Shown piece by piece: positions 35,275 to 46,347 of a DNA stretch of 64,000 bases; the stretch's first letter is position 1, and the number at the start of each line of letters is the position of its first letter. The DNA comes from Capsicum annuum. Its lineage: Eukaryota > Streptophyta > Magnoliopsida > Solanales > Solanaceae. Made by a program: the position numbers and the translations under genes. The DNA is taken from contig NC_061116.1 in assembly GCF_002878395.1 (NCBI RefSeq), forward strand, positions 119,202,692 to 119,266,691, given 5' to 3'. Under the pieces are notes generated by a model. The model saw only the letters and a list, made by a program, of their open reading frames with translations, made no database searches and had not been told where the DNA came from.

Positions 35275-37600
35275 CAACTTTTGTCTTGAATTTAGTAAAG
35301 TACATGGTCACTTGAGAAGTGAATTAGCGACTTGAAAATATTCAAGTATAGGTACTAGAAAGGTGAACTTTTGTTTTGAATTTAGTAAGGTACATGGTCA
35401 CTTGAGAAGTGAATTAGTGACTTCAATTTGTATAAGTGTAGGTACTTGAAATGTGAATTTTAGTTTTGAATTTAGTTTAGTTTAGTAACTTATGAAGTCA
35501 CTTAGTGACTTGAAAATGTTGAATTGTAGGTACTTGAAATGTGAATTTTAGCTTTGAATTTAGTTTAGCTTGGTAACTTGAGAGGTGAATTAGTGACTTG
35601 AAAATGTTGAAGTGTAGGTACTTGAAATCTGAATTTTAGTTTTGAATTTAGTTTAGTTTGGTAACTTCAGAGGTGAATTAGTGACTTGAAAATGTTTAAG
35701 TGTAGGTACTTGAAAGATGAACTCAAGTTTTGATTTTAGTTAAGTGTGGTCACTTGAGAAGTGAATAAGTGACTTGAAAATGTTTAAGTGTAGGTACTTG
35801 AAATGTGAACTTGTGTTTTGAATTTAGTTAAGTGTGGTCACTTGAGAAGTGAATAAGTGACTTATAGTTTGAACTTAGTTACTCGAAAGATGAACTTGTG
35901 TTTTGAATTTAGTTAAGTGTAGTCACTTGAGAAGTGAATAAGTGACTTGAAAATATTTAAGTGTAGGTACTTGAAATGTGGACTTGTTTTTGAATTTAGT
36001 TAAGCATGGTCACTTGTGAAGTGAATTAATGACTTGAAACTGTTGAAGTGTAGATACTTGAAATGTGAACTTTTCATTTTGAATTTAGTTTAGCTTGGTA
36101 ACTTGTGAAGTGACTTAATGACTTGAAGATGTTTAGGTGTAGGTACTTGAAATATCAATTTTTGTTTTGAATTTAGTAAAGGTTGGAAGCTTGTGAAGTG
36201 AATTAGTGACTTGAAAATGTTGATGTATAGATACTTGAAATGTGAACTTTTCATTTTGAATTTAGTTTAGTTTGGTAAGTTGTGAAGTGACTTGTTGACT
36301 TGAAAATGTTGAAGTGTAGGTACTTAAAATGTGAACTTTTCATTATGAATTTAGTTTAGTTTGGTAACTTGTGAAGTGACATAGTGACTTGAAAATGTTG
36401 AAGTGTAGGTACTTGAAATGTGAACTTTTGTTTTGAATTTATTAAAGTTTAGTAACTTGTGAAGTGAATTAGTGACTTAAAAATATTGAAGTGTAGGTAC
36501 TTGAAATGTGAATTTTAGTTTTAAATTTAGTTTAGTTTGGTAACTTGTGAAGTGACTTAGTGACTTGAAAATGTTAAAGTGTAGGTACTTGAAATATGAA
36601 TTGAATTTAGTTTAGTTTGGTAACTTGAGAGGTGAATTAGTGACTTGGAAATGTTTAAGTGTAGGTACCTGAAAGGAGAACTCGTGTTTTGATAGTTAAG
36701 TGTGGTCACTTGAGAAGTGAATAAGTGACTTGAAAATGTTTAAGTGTAGGTACTTGAAATGTGAACTTGTGTTTTGAATTTAGTTAAGTGTGGTCACATG
36801 AAAAGTGAATAAGTGACTTGTGGTTTGAACTTAGTTACCGAAAGATGAACTTATGTTTTGAATTAAGTGTGGTCACTTGAGAAGTGAATAAGTGACTTGA
36901 AAATATTTAAGTGTAGGTACTTAAAATGTGAACTTGTGTTTTGAATTTAGTTAAGTGTGGTCACTTGAGAAGTGAATAAGTGATTTGAAAATGTTTAAGT
37001 GTCGGTACTTGAAATGTGAACTTTTGATTTTGAATTTAGTTTAGTTTGGTAACTTGTGAAGTGACTTGAAAATATTTAGGTGTAGGTATTTGAAATGTGA
37101 ACTTTTTATTTTGAATTTAGTTTAGTTTGGTAACTTGTGAAGTGACTTAGTGACTTGAAAATATTTAGGTGTAGGTACTTGAAATGTGAACTTTTCATTT
37201 TGAATTTAGTAAAGGCTGGTAACTTGTGAAGTGAACTAGTGATTTGAAAATGTTGAAGTGTAGGTACTTGAAATGTGAACTTTTCATTTTGAATTTAGTT
37301 TAGTTTGGTAACTTGTGAAGTGAATTAATGACTTGAAAATTTTTAAGTTTAGGTACTTGAATTATGAATTAGTGACTTTTGTTTTGAATTTAGGTACTTG
37401 AAATGTAAACTTGCGTTTTGATTTTAGTAAAGTGTGGTCACTTGAGAAGTGAATTAGTGACTTGTGAGTGTAGTTACTTGAAATGTGAACTTTTCATTTT
37501 GAATTAAGTTTAGTTTGGTAACTTGTGAAGTTAATTAGTGAATTGAAAATGTTTAAGTGTAGGTACTTGAAATGTGAACTTTTGTGACTTGAACTAATTA
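35275..37600. repeat. Long minisatellite, ~88-bp unit, ~26 copies, inside E4
   Basis: The unit is built from GTGACTTGAAAATGTT, AAGTGTAGGTACTTGAAATG, TGAACTTTTGTTTTGAATTT, AGTTTAGTTTGGTAACTTG and TGAAGTGAATTA. Two unit types alternate in blocks: TTTAGTTTGGTAACTTGTGAAGTG, and TTAAGTGTGGTCACTTGAGAAGTG (near 35700-35960 and 36690-37000). Amplification of multi-unit blocks is likely. Confidence 0.92.
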
Positions 37601-37623
37601 CTTGAATATGATTGATTGTGTAG

Positions 37624-37737
37624 ATGGAACCTAATTATAGTTGGATATATCAACAAAATAATGATAATAGAATGGGTGAGGCTGAGAATGAGGATGCGGA
37701 TGATGAGTTGGTTTTTAGTCTTTTGTATGTTTTGTAG
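37624..37737 (+). CDS. Small frame, possible transposase-gene scrap in E4
   Basis: A 37-residue frame starts MEPNYSWIYQQNND and has an acidic stretch EAENEDADDE. The ATG is preceded directly by GTGTAG, which could be a splice acceptor. Its position just inside the right subterminal repeats suits a fragment of a CACTA protein gene (many plant En/Spm-type proteins begin with a short W/Y-containing segment). The match is too short to assert, so function is unknown. Confidence 0.25.
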   Translation: MEPNYSWIYQQNNDNRMGEAENEDADDELVFSLLYVL

Positions 37738-37889
37738 TTTGAATTTGGAACCTCGATAAATTTTGTAAATAATTTGATTTTTAATATTTGTATTCTTATG
37801 GTGGTTGATTGTATATTAAATGTTGATTGGTGGGTTGTATTGTATAACAGGTTTGATGGAGTGTAGCATAGCTATATGCTGTTATTTTT

Positions 37890-38560
37890 TTCACAAAATT
37901 ACCAGAAAAACCAACCACATGTGGTTGCTTTTCTGGAAAATTTTCAAAAAACCAATCATTTGTGGCCGGTTTATAAAAAAAATTCCAGAATAGCGACCAC
38001 ATGTGGTTGGTTTTTAAAAAATTCTCAAAAAACAACCACATGTGGTCGCTATTCTGGAAATTTTTTAAAAAATTAATCACATGTGGTCGCTTTCTTATAT
38101 GTTAATTAATTAATTTATATAAAAAGCGATCACATGTGGTCGCTTTTGTTTAAATTAATTAATTAATTTATACACAAAAGTGACCACATGTGGTCTCTAT
38201 TGTTTAAATTAATTTATTTATTTACAAAAGCGACCACATGTGGTCACTTTTGTTAAAATTAATTAAATAGTTTAAATGCAAAACCGACCACATGTGGTCA
38301 ATTTTTTTTTTTTGAAAAAATATTTTTATTAAATTTATAAAAGCGACCATTGGTGGTCACTTTTGTCTAAAAATTCTTTTTTAAGAAAATAAAAAATAAT
38401 ATTGAACTATATATATATATATTTAAAAAACCGACCACATGTGGTCGATTTAAAAAAGCTACCACTAGTTTTTCGACCATGCATTTTGGTCGATTTTGTG
38501 GTCGCAAAAGTAGAAAAATTGACCACATGTGGTTGATTTTCATGATCGGTTTTCTTATTT
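37890..38560. repeat. Right subterminal boxes of E4 (CGACCACATGTGGTCG type)
   Basis: About a dozen boxes (near 37912, 37955, 37996, 38033, 38076, 38129, 38181, 38231, 38286, 38345, 38432 and 38520) sit between ATTAATTAATTTAT-like spacers. Here the core is nearly always CCACATGTGG, a perfect palindrome, unlike the CCACTTGTGG of the left arm. Frames at 37796-38080 and 37876-38076 are artefacts of these boxes. Confidence 0.9.
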
Positions 38561-38576
38561 TTTTCTAGTAGTGTCT

Positions 38577-39303
38577 TGTGATGGTGCTTTTTGTTCGATG
38601 AATGATCAACACCAGAAACAAAATTTCTTTTTTGATTATCACGATCACATCCCCGATCAAGGTCGCGACCTTTTTCATGTCTAGCATAGTGAACGTACAA
38701 ATTATTCACTAAAGGAAATGGTGTAGATTCAAAAGGTCGATTCTCATTATTTTTCATCGAAAAACCATTATTTTATCCAATCACTGGAAGATGAAAAGTC
38801 AGTTTAGTATACTTCTTTAAACCTTTCTTTTGCTATTATTGTTGCAAGAGCACATTCGAGGCATGAAATGTGGAGTCTGCATCTTTTTTATCATATCATC
38901 ATTGACAACCTCTCCACATAGTTTCAACTGAGAAGAAATTCTGAACAAGGCAGAATTGTCCTCATGAACAAACTTATCATCTTTAAACTTCATATGCATC
39001 CAATAATATCGTGGTTTTGAATCAATGACCATCCTCTGGTGGTCATACCTATTTTAGAGGATATTTCACAACATAAGTGGATTCTTAACAGTAATATATT
39101 CAATTTTCAAACTTTTATTAATATGATGATGTAGGATTAACATAACCTTAGCACACTCTTGATTTGATGCTTTATTTCTATTTTTAATGGTATCTCTAAG
39201 ATTCATAGCATCCAAATGAATTTCAGCATTTAACACCCATGAAAAAATAGTTTTTGTCCGAACTTTAAAGAGTAATGAACTCAAGTTTCAGAAAATTAGA
39301 CAT
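38577..39303 (-). pseudogene. Copia gag relic, N-terminal part
   Basis: The probable ATG is at 39301-39303. Patched frames give NFLKLEF, FSWVLNAEIHLDAMNLRDTI, SNQECAKVMLILHHHINKSL, KIEYITVKNPLML, RYYWMHMKFKDDKFVHEDNS, ALFRISSQLKLCGEVVND, then NENRPFESTPFPLVNNLY and a basic KGRDLDRGCDRDNQKR region before the E4 junction. This is the Ty1/copia gag (UBN2-type) order. Frameshifts occur near 39285, 39050 and 38800. The zinc-knuckle end continues at 31831. Confidence 0.9.
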
Positions 39304-39540
39304 ATTAAAGGAAAGATAAAGTAATACTTCAGCTTTCAAATTTTTAAAACGGTAGAGTTTTATATTGATAATGTGTTATAAATAAACGTCAATATAAAAG
39401 TAAATAGCAACAAAAAAGGAGAGGGAGCAGTAATCTCTTTGTTATATTTCTTTTAACTTTTCATCTCTTTATTTAATACGTGAAGTGTTATTTGTAAGCC
39501 TATATCTTGGCCTCTACTATAGCTATAGTAGGGCGATAAC
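39304..39540 (-). other. E1 5' untranslated region and probable LTR
   Basis: Lies upstream of copia gag on the minus strand. It contains TTTATAACACATTATCAATA (reverse strand, near 39365-39385), resembling the LTR/PBS junction TAACACGTTATCAGCACGA of related copia elements. I remember this motif rather than derive it. LTR sequence would extend upward from about 39375, possibly past the hAT-like insertion. Confidence 0.45.
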
Positions 39541-40113
39541 TAGGGATGTACATCGGTCGGTTCGGTTCGATTTTATATATTATCGGTTCGGTTTATCGGT
39601 TTTTTATTTTTAAATATGTTAAACCAATAACCAAACCAATAAGATATTTTTTATCGGTTTTCGATTTATCGATTTTTAATCCTTAACGGTTCGATTTTCG
39701 GTTTAACCGATAAGAAAATACTCATAAAATAGAAATAGTAGTAACTAACATGAAAAAAATCGAATCTTAGTTGCCACCAAAAATCTACATGATGTGTTTT
39801 AATTTACAAGAACCTTCAAGTTTGAACTAAACGTTGTTAGGAGAAATTAAGAGTTTATATAATTGAAATAATAGGTTTGTTAATGTGTAGAAATTAAAGA
39901 GAAATTAAGAGAAATATATAATAAGTCATATATATAATAATCCAATAAAAAAAAAATCGAACCGAACCAATAATCCAATAAATTTTTTTTATAAAGCCAT
40001 TAAAAAATTGTTAATCCAATAAAATTTTTTTATAAAACTATTAAAAAACTGTTAACCCAATAATATTTTTATCGGTTCGATTTATCGACCGGTTCGATTC
40101 TTGCACACCCCTA
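39541..40113. mobile_element. hAT-like MITE (GGTTCGGTT family)
   Basis: Ends TAGGGATGTACA and TGCACACCCCTA are inverted with 10 of 12 matches. The interior near both ends is rich in ATCGGTTCGGTTTATCGG. Flanks GCGATAAC (39533-39540) and GCAATAAC (40115-40122) form an 8-bp near-perfect duplication, as expected for hAT elements, with one extra T on the right. No coding capacity. Confidence 0.75.
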
Positions 40114-40114
40114 T

Positions 40115-41959
40115 GCAATAACACTTGGGAAAGCGAATTTGCTGGCCTATTTATGCAACGATATTATATTTTTTAACAAGTTAATTTATTTGAAAGCATC
40201 AACACATAGGTCATTGATAAACTCGAGATATGAAAAATTAATTGAATTGGAACAGAATCACATTCCTTCCAAAGCTTGTCACTATTTTTTCAAATCTCAA
40301 TTTTACTCACTCCCTTCATCTCAGGACCGGCAAAAGTAGACATATTAATCTTGTGATGAAATTTCTTTCGTAGTGTCAAAAGTTAACCGCAACCCTCTTC
40401 CACATCACTGTACTTGCCACTGCAAAGGCCTAGTTGAATATGATCACCTCACATTCATCTGAAATCTTCTGCAAATATTTCTTCATTTCTGTGTGAAATC
40501 TGGAATGGGGCTCAAGTGATAATGCTGATTTATCATCATCAGGAATTGAATATAGCAGAGAGTCAAGTAAATCTTTAGCATAATTATCTTAGAATATCAT
40601 CATAAAAATTGTCTAAATCATATGAATCTTTGGTGGCTAGTCCTACTGGTGTCACAATAGAAAAAATAAGGATTTTAATGTGACAACTGCAAGAACATTG
40701 TCCATAAGTCTTATCAACTTTGCCATATTGATGCCTTTGAGAAATATTGAAACTGAATGAAATGAAATAGAGAAGAAATGGCAAATTTGTGAGTACATTT
40801 AACAGATAAGGTGTAAGGATGAAGGAAATAGTCAGGTCCAAGTTGGTCATACGAAGTGAATGAATGTCTCATTAATCAATTTTCACATAATTTTCCTTCA
40901 CTCTTTAAACAGGCATCTTTAGAAGTTAGAACTAATGTAAAATAATAAAGGTTCCTATGCCCATCTATTTTAGCTTTTAGGCTATAACACGAGTTTAACG
41001 ATTTTGAACTCTAGATATAATGAAAATAACCTACAATAATTAAACTAAACAAATCTATATATAAATAATACAATCAATCTTTTAAGTGATCCAATACAAG
41101 AATGAATTTTTGAACAATACAAAAATAAAAACGTAATATTCTTGACAACTTATATGATGCTGCATATATCTTTAATTTGATTTGAGTCTAGCTAATTGAA
41201 ATTATAATTTAGTTATCTATTTGATGAATCGAAAGTATAGTAAATTTACCTGAATATGTGCAGTAATAAAACATCAATCTCCTAAAATAACTATTTTTTT
41301 GTTACTCCATTTCTCTAGATTTTGTCCATTTGAAATATCAGTATTTTCTCACTTAAAAAAATCAATATTTTCTTATTTAAAGAAGGAATCAAGGAATAAT
41401 ATCAAAAAATGTACGTTGTAAAGAATTTTTACCTTAAGTTACATTATTTCAGAATATTTATGTCAACATATCAAACATTGTAGAGGAGAAGAATAAGAGC
41501 TTATTTGATCAAGCTACAAAAAACTGTTCATTTTAAGAAGTATGACAGAACAATTTTTCGAAAAAGTATTTTTAAAGATCAAAGTCTGTATTTATTTGGC
41601 CAATTTATTTGAGAAAATACTTTCTTTTGTATTTGATAAGGAGATTATATTTGAAATCTTTCACTGATCATAATATATGTAGGATTTAAAAGATTGATTT
41701 CATGTTTTAACTTCTAAATTTTAACTTAATAAAGTCATGTATGACATGACATGCTTAGAAGATAATGAAAATACTTGACAATCACATTCAAAAAGAGAGA
41801 TCATTGGAGCAGTACAAAGTACCAATCCCAAAATGGTTAATTAGTTACGGCATGTGTTCTCAACAGTAATGAAAAGTGTGTCCCTCTAACTTTATGTGCA
41901 ACAACTTTTTGCAATCGCTCCATATGAAGCTCTTTGTGATAATCAAGTGGATATCTACT
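40115..41959. other. Unassigned stretch, no gene recognised
   Basis: The least repeat-like part of the window. The minus-strand frame 40584-40850 (88 residues, with a QYGKVDKTYGQCSCSCH segment) and the downstream piece reading EPHSRFHTEMKKYLQKISDE (about 40440-40520, minus) are not low-complexity. I cannot assign either to a family. Stops separate them, so if they are gene remains they are broken. 40900-41959 is AT-rich with nothing recognisable. Part of the first 200 bp could still be copia LTR. Confidence 0.4.
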
Positions 41960-41968
41960 TAAATAATA

Positions 41969-43021
41969 GGGAAAAGGATCAAAAATATTCTTCTACTTTC
42001 ATAAATTGGTTAAATTTATTTCTGATTAAATTATGGAGTTAAATATATCCCTGTTGTTATCAAAGTGTATAAATATACTCCTTTTTTTAACGATTTTCTA
42101 TATAAACTAACAATTAGGTGAGATGGGTGCCACGTAGCATGTCACTTCAGCGCCAAATATATATATTTTTTTATTTAATTTTTCTTTTCTTTTTTACTGT
42201 TCACATTTATGCCTTCCATAGCCATCCTTTTTTTTTTCACGCTAAAAGCTGTCTTTAGGTCGACATAACAATTCACTTTCAGTTTTTAACATAAATCAAA
42301 ATTATCCCTATTGTTATTTATGATCCATGTTGAAATCAATGGGCTCAATTACGACAAAAAGCATCTGCCTCTTTTTTTATCAAGATTTTCAAGCGCGCAA
42401 ACTAGAGATTCTAGCGGAACAGGAACAGAACCCCACTAGACACTAGCAGTAGTTTTGCACCAATTTAAGATGCCATAAGCACAAACCAATAAAATCTGCT
42501 AAGTCGCCTACTGAAAAACAAATAAAACTTTTCAAGGAAAATCAAAGAGAAAAGAATGTTCTTGTCTCAAGAACAACAGAGAATTTCAACAAGGATTAGA
42601 TTGTGTTACTCCCTCTGTTGCTGATTATTGGTCACCATTTTGGCTTACCCGGTCTAAGAAAAGCATTAGTACTTTATTTTACTAATATAAACAACTAATT
42701 ATGTCTTTTTTAAAAATGACATGTATTATAAAATATTTATTTTTAATAAGGATAACAAGTATTTAATAAGATAAAAATATTTAAAATGACAAGGTTTTAT
42801 AATTAAAAGACTCTAAATGTGAAGAAGAAGAATATATTTGGTGCGGAGGTGGCATGCCACATGGCACCTATCTTATCCAATTATTAATCTATGTGGAAAA
42901 CCATTAAAAAGGGTACATTTGTGTACTTTAATAACAAGAGGGGTATATTTGACTCCATAGTTTAACAGGGGCAAATTTAATCAATTTATGAAAGTAGTGG
43001 GGTATTTTTGACCCTTTTTCC
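41969..43021. mobile_element. Mutator-like (MULE) non-autonomous element, 1053 bp
   Basis: Terminal inverted repeats of at least 110 bp: left GGGAAAAGGATCAAAAAT with CTACTTTCATAAATTGGTTA, right the reverse of TTTCATAAATTGATTAAATT and GGGTCAAAAATACC. A perfect 9-bp target duplication TAAATAATA lies at 41960-41968 and 43022-43030, the Mutator hallmark. The interior (about 42210-42780) has no coding match. It contains ACTCCCTCTGTTGCTGATTA, resembling a Stowaway-type MITE end. Confidence 0.9.
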
Positions 43022-43259
43022 TAAATAATATTACCTAGTTTCAATAAGATTAAAAGCTATATAGGTAAAATATAACGAGATAGAATAGATTCTTTTAACC
43101 TTTCTGAGAAGAACAAACAAAACAAAGAAAGGAAGAAATTTGAAAAAAAAATCTATTTATTACAACGAAGATTGATGAATCTCGATAATGACATGCTAAT
43201 TTATAATTCAAGAGGTCAAGGAGAGTAAGTACAGTAAAATAAGCACATAGTGCACGAAC

Positions 43260-43616
43260 ATAGGCGGTTCAAGTATATTCGTGGCCTAAGGCGAAAATCA
43301 AACATAGGCCTTAAAATTTTAAGAATGAATAACTTTCTTTTAATAAGCTCAATTTTCAAAATTATATAATCGATTTTTTCTAATTATTCTTGTTTGTGTA
43401 ATAATATAATCAATGCATTTAATCTTTCATGAGACATAGTACTTTAAATATATGAACTTCTTCTAATAATTCTTTCTTTTTGTTTAAAAAATTATTTTGT
43501 TATAAATAAAATCTAATTTTTTTTAAAAAATCTATATATATTATTATAAAAAATAAGGCCCCCCATTGGAGGCCTAAGGTGGCCGCCTATTTTTTACAAG
43601 ATACAGTCGTCCCTAT
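43260..43616. mobile_element. Small hAT-like element, 357 bp
   Basis: Bounded by ATAGGCGGTTCAAG and GACAGTCGTCCCTAT-like ends, with AGGCCTTA/TAAGGCC and GGCCTAAGG arms inside. Flanks GCACGAAC (43252-43259) and GCACGAAT (43617-43624) form an 8-bp near-identical duplication. Terminal repeats are poor, so the class is tentative. Confidence 0.55.
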
Positions 43617-43664
43617 GCACGAATAGAAGCATTAGCACAGAGAAAATACGGAGCAGTAATAAAT

Positions 43665-46347
43665 TGTAACGCCCCGAATCTAGTACACAAAACGCTATAC
43701 GGTGTCCATGATCCCGAAGGACCACAAGCTAACCCATGACTGATATCTGTAAACTGAGTAGTGAATAATAGTAATAATATCATAAATACGAAAACATGAA
43801 CTGAAAGGCCATAAGGTTCAATACTAGTACATAACTGAAAAATATGGTATAACAATACCAAAGCAACTGAGATAATTATCTGAACATACTGTAGTCTGAA
43901 AGCCTCTAAACTGTCTGAATAAGGAGTTGATGGGACATGTCCCCAACTAACTCCAACTACTGAAATAAACTAAAAACTGAAATAGTAATGTAATCATCAT
44001 GTTCTCGAAGGATGAGGACTCACTGCTAACTCTGATCGCTGAACTGGGATGTTACTGGTTCTTTAGAGCTCGTGCTTCTAAACCTATGGTATAAGACACC
44101 ATAGCACAAATGCGTCAGTACTTTGAGTGTACTGGTATGCAAGTGAGGTAGGCTGAATGCAATAGGTTCATATGCATGAACAATACTAACTGACTGACTA
44201 ACATGAACGTGAGAATACATGCATGCATACGTAACTGTAACTGAGATCATGATAGGATTAAATACTGAGTTCTGACTACTGAGTCTACTGATATTGACAT
44301 CTGAGTCAATGATGAGTGAGAAACTGATATTGTATTACTAAATACTGAGGGACTGATACTATGTTACTGATACATGGATAACTGTGTCCGACAATTCTAA
44401 TTATGAAGAACTGGTCTGGTTGACTGCATCTGACAGTCCTGAAGCTGAATATTGATAACATGAGTTCTGATAACTGATATAATTGATAACATGAGTGATT
44501 GTATCTGGCAGTCCTAAACCTGATGGAACTAGATGAGTTTCGTACTGTATTTGAGTAACTGAATCTGAGATCAGTCCTATCTAGCGGGTGATCTCTACAT
44601 CTGATGTTACTGATACTACTGATTGACCATAGTTAAGATCAGTCCTATCTAGTGGGTGATCCTAGAGTCTATTTATAATGATAAGGAGTGACTATATCTG
44701 ATAGTTCTAAATCTATACTACTGAGCTGAAGTGACAGTATCTAACAGTCCTGATTATGTAACTGAAACTATGGGATATATTCATCTAACCGACATTCCCC
44801 ATACTAAGCTAATTGGGGTCCAACCTGTAAGCCCAGCTAGAAGGGTGTCAGTACCACGTCACTGGTAAAGAAAACTGTTGTGGAGTCAGTCCTAATCTAG
44901 CGGGTGACCCCCGGGATCAGTCCTACAAATTTAAATGTGCTAACGGGTGATCCCTAAGTATTTCAGTCCTATCTAACGAGTGACATCTCGTACCTACGCT
45001 GGTTACGAGTTCTGGAACTTAGGGATTGCTTCTAGGGATCTCAGTCCTATCTAGCGGGTGAGTCCCCATCTCTAAGCTCGCTCAGTACTGAATCCTACTC
45101 CCATCTGAAAGATACTGACCTGATTAATTGAGCTGAATTGGTTAACTGAACTGAACTAATACTAGTGGTATTGTTTAGCGAAGCTAAACTAAATTTACTA
45201 AGTTCCGTTGACTGACGAAATGTACTGAGTTCTAAGGACTGACTGAGTATACTGAAGTTACCGAGATTATCTGGGAATACTGAGGTTACTGAGATTATTG
45301 ATTACTGAGATTACTGAGATTACTGAACTACTGAGATTTCTTGAGTCATATAACTGACTGGGTTCTATGGATCATAACTTGACTGAGGAGATCGTGAAAA
45401 CATGACATGGCTCTAGGCACACAGATAAATGTTTGGGTACAAGTACCCCCAAGACTCGATGAGAAGAAACTGACATAGCATGGCTTACTTGAACACATGA
45501 CCAATAACACAACTCATAATTCATATATTGAAGCACTTCATCAAACATATGATATGCATAAACTTGTACAAACATGGGGATTTCATAATATCATGCTAGT
45601 TGGGAACTTTTCCTTCGTATAGGCATTTAATCAAACACATGGTAGGCATAGCACATGTAGACAACATCATACAATAATTAATCATCATGATTCATCTCTA
45701 ATTTCATCATCTAGGGTTTATTCATAGGTTCACATGAATATACATCTATACAAATCAATTCCATATAAAATTGATCACCCAACATGGATTTAAATTCAAT
45801 TGATCATTCTCAACATAAACAAAACAAACCCAACATGAAATTCATATAGAAATTCATACACATAAACTTAGAAAAAAGATTCTTGGGCTTCATGGACAAA
45901 AGGAGTCCATGAATGAACACTATGCATACCTTAGCTTGTGATTCTACGAAGATTGATGGAGAGATTCTTGAAATTTGATACTGAATTCCCTTGGAATTGA
46001 ACCTTCTATGAAAACCCTAGGGCTTATTCTTGAGAGTTTTTAAGAGTAATTGAGTATAAGCTGCTGAATTATGACCAAATCTTGTGTTAAAAGGCTTATA
46101 TAGGATGGGAAATTGACCCTTTTAACCCTAGGACACGTATTTAATTTCTGAGAAAATTTCCCGATTTTCATCCTTAGCGCGATGCGCTGCTATCGCGTCA
46201 AGTCACTGGAAAGTGACAAATGGAAAATTCCATAATGGCGTGACACGAAGCTATCGCGTTGCCACCTTGTATGCAACCTGGAAGTTTGGTGCGACACGCC
46301 ACTATCGCGGAGCAACACTGGAAATTAACAATTGCCATTTGAGCTAT
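43665..46347 (-). repeat. E5 3' LTR, left part
   Basis: Homologous to 56919-59600. It contains a long stretch of degenerate ACTGA/TACTGAG words (44240-45390), GTCCTATCTAGCGGGTGA boxes (44571-45062), a TATA box and AAACCCTA at 46012-46019. It ends GAGCTAT at the E6 insertion; GCTAT is the target duplication (46343-46347). Confidence 0.9.
46095..46102 (-). promoter_or_regulatory. TATA box in E5 3' LTR
   Basis: CTATATAAGCC on the minus strand, with an AAACCCTA/TAGGGTTT word 76 bp downstream (46012-46019). The same layout holds in the other E5 LTR. Confidence 0.65.

Larger units (their letters stand above)
31832..38573. mobile_element. CACTA (En/Spm-type) DNA transposon E4, inserted in copia gag
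   Basis: It begins CACTACTAAAAAA and ends TTTTTTCTAGTAGTG, terminal inverted repeats with the CACTA signature. The flanking 3-bp duplication TCT is at 31829-31831 and 38574-38576. Copia gag similarity continues on both sides. Both ends carry ~0.7 kb of subterminal boxes. The 5.3-kb interior has a Tat-like LTR fragment, a long minisatellite and a small frame, but no recognisable transposase, so it is non-autonomous. Orientation cannot be assigned. Confidence 0.92.
1430..39540 (-). mobile_element. Ty1/copia retrotransposon E1, the oldest host of the nest
   Basis: One copia element read on the minus strand. Its gag and pol pieces appear in correct order and orientation at 39303-38577, 31831-31568, 30850-29655 and 4010-1735. 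They are separated exactly at the target duplications of two later insertions: CACTA element E4 in gag and Athila-like E2 in integrase. Removing these leaves about 5.2 kb of gag-pol relic, a normal copia length. All parts carry stops and frameshifts. The outer limits are uncertain because I could not define the LTR pair. Confidence 0.8.

Noticed and set aside
31850..38560. CRISPR-like array of spaced palindromic repeats
   Set aside because: The boxes are variable, spacers are AT-rich and non-unique, and they sit inside CACTA termini in a plant genome.
38407..38757. 116-residue minus-strand frame as a single gene
   Set aside because: Its first part is copia gag and its end is CACTA subterminal repeat; it is a chimera across the insertion point.
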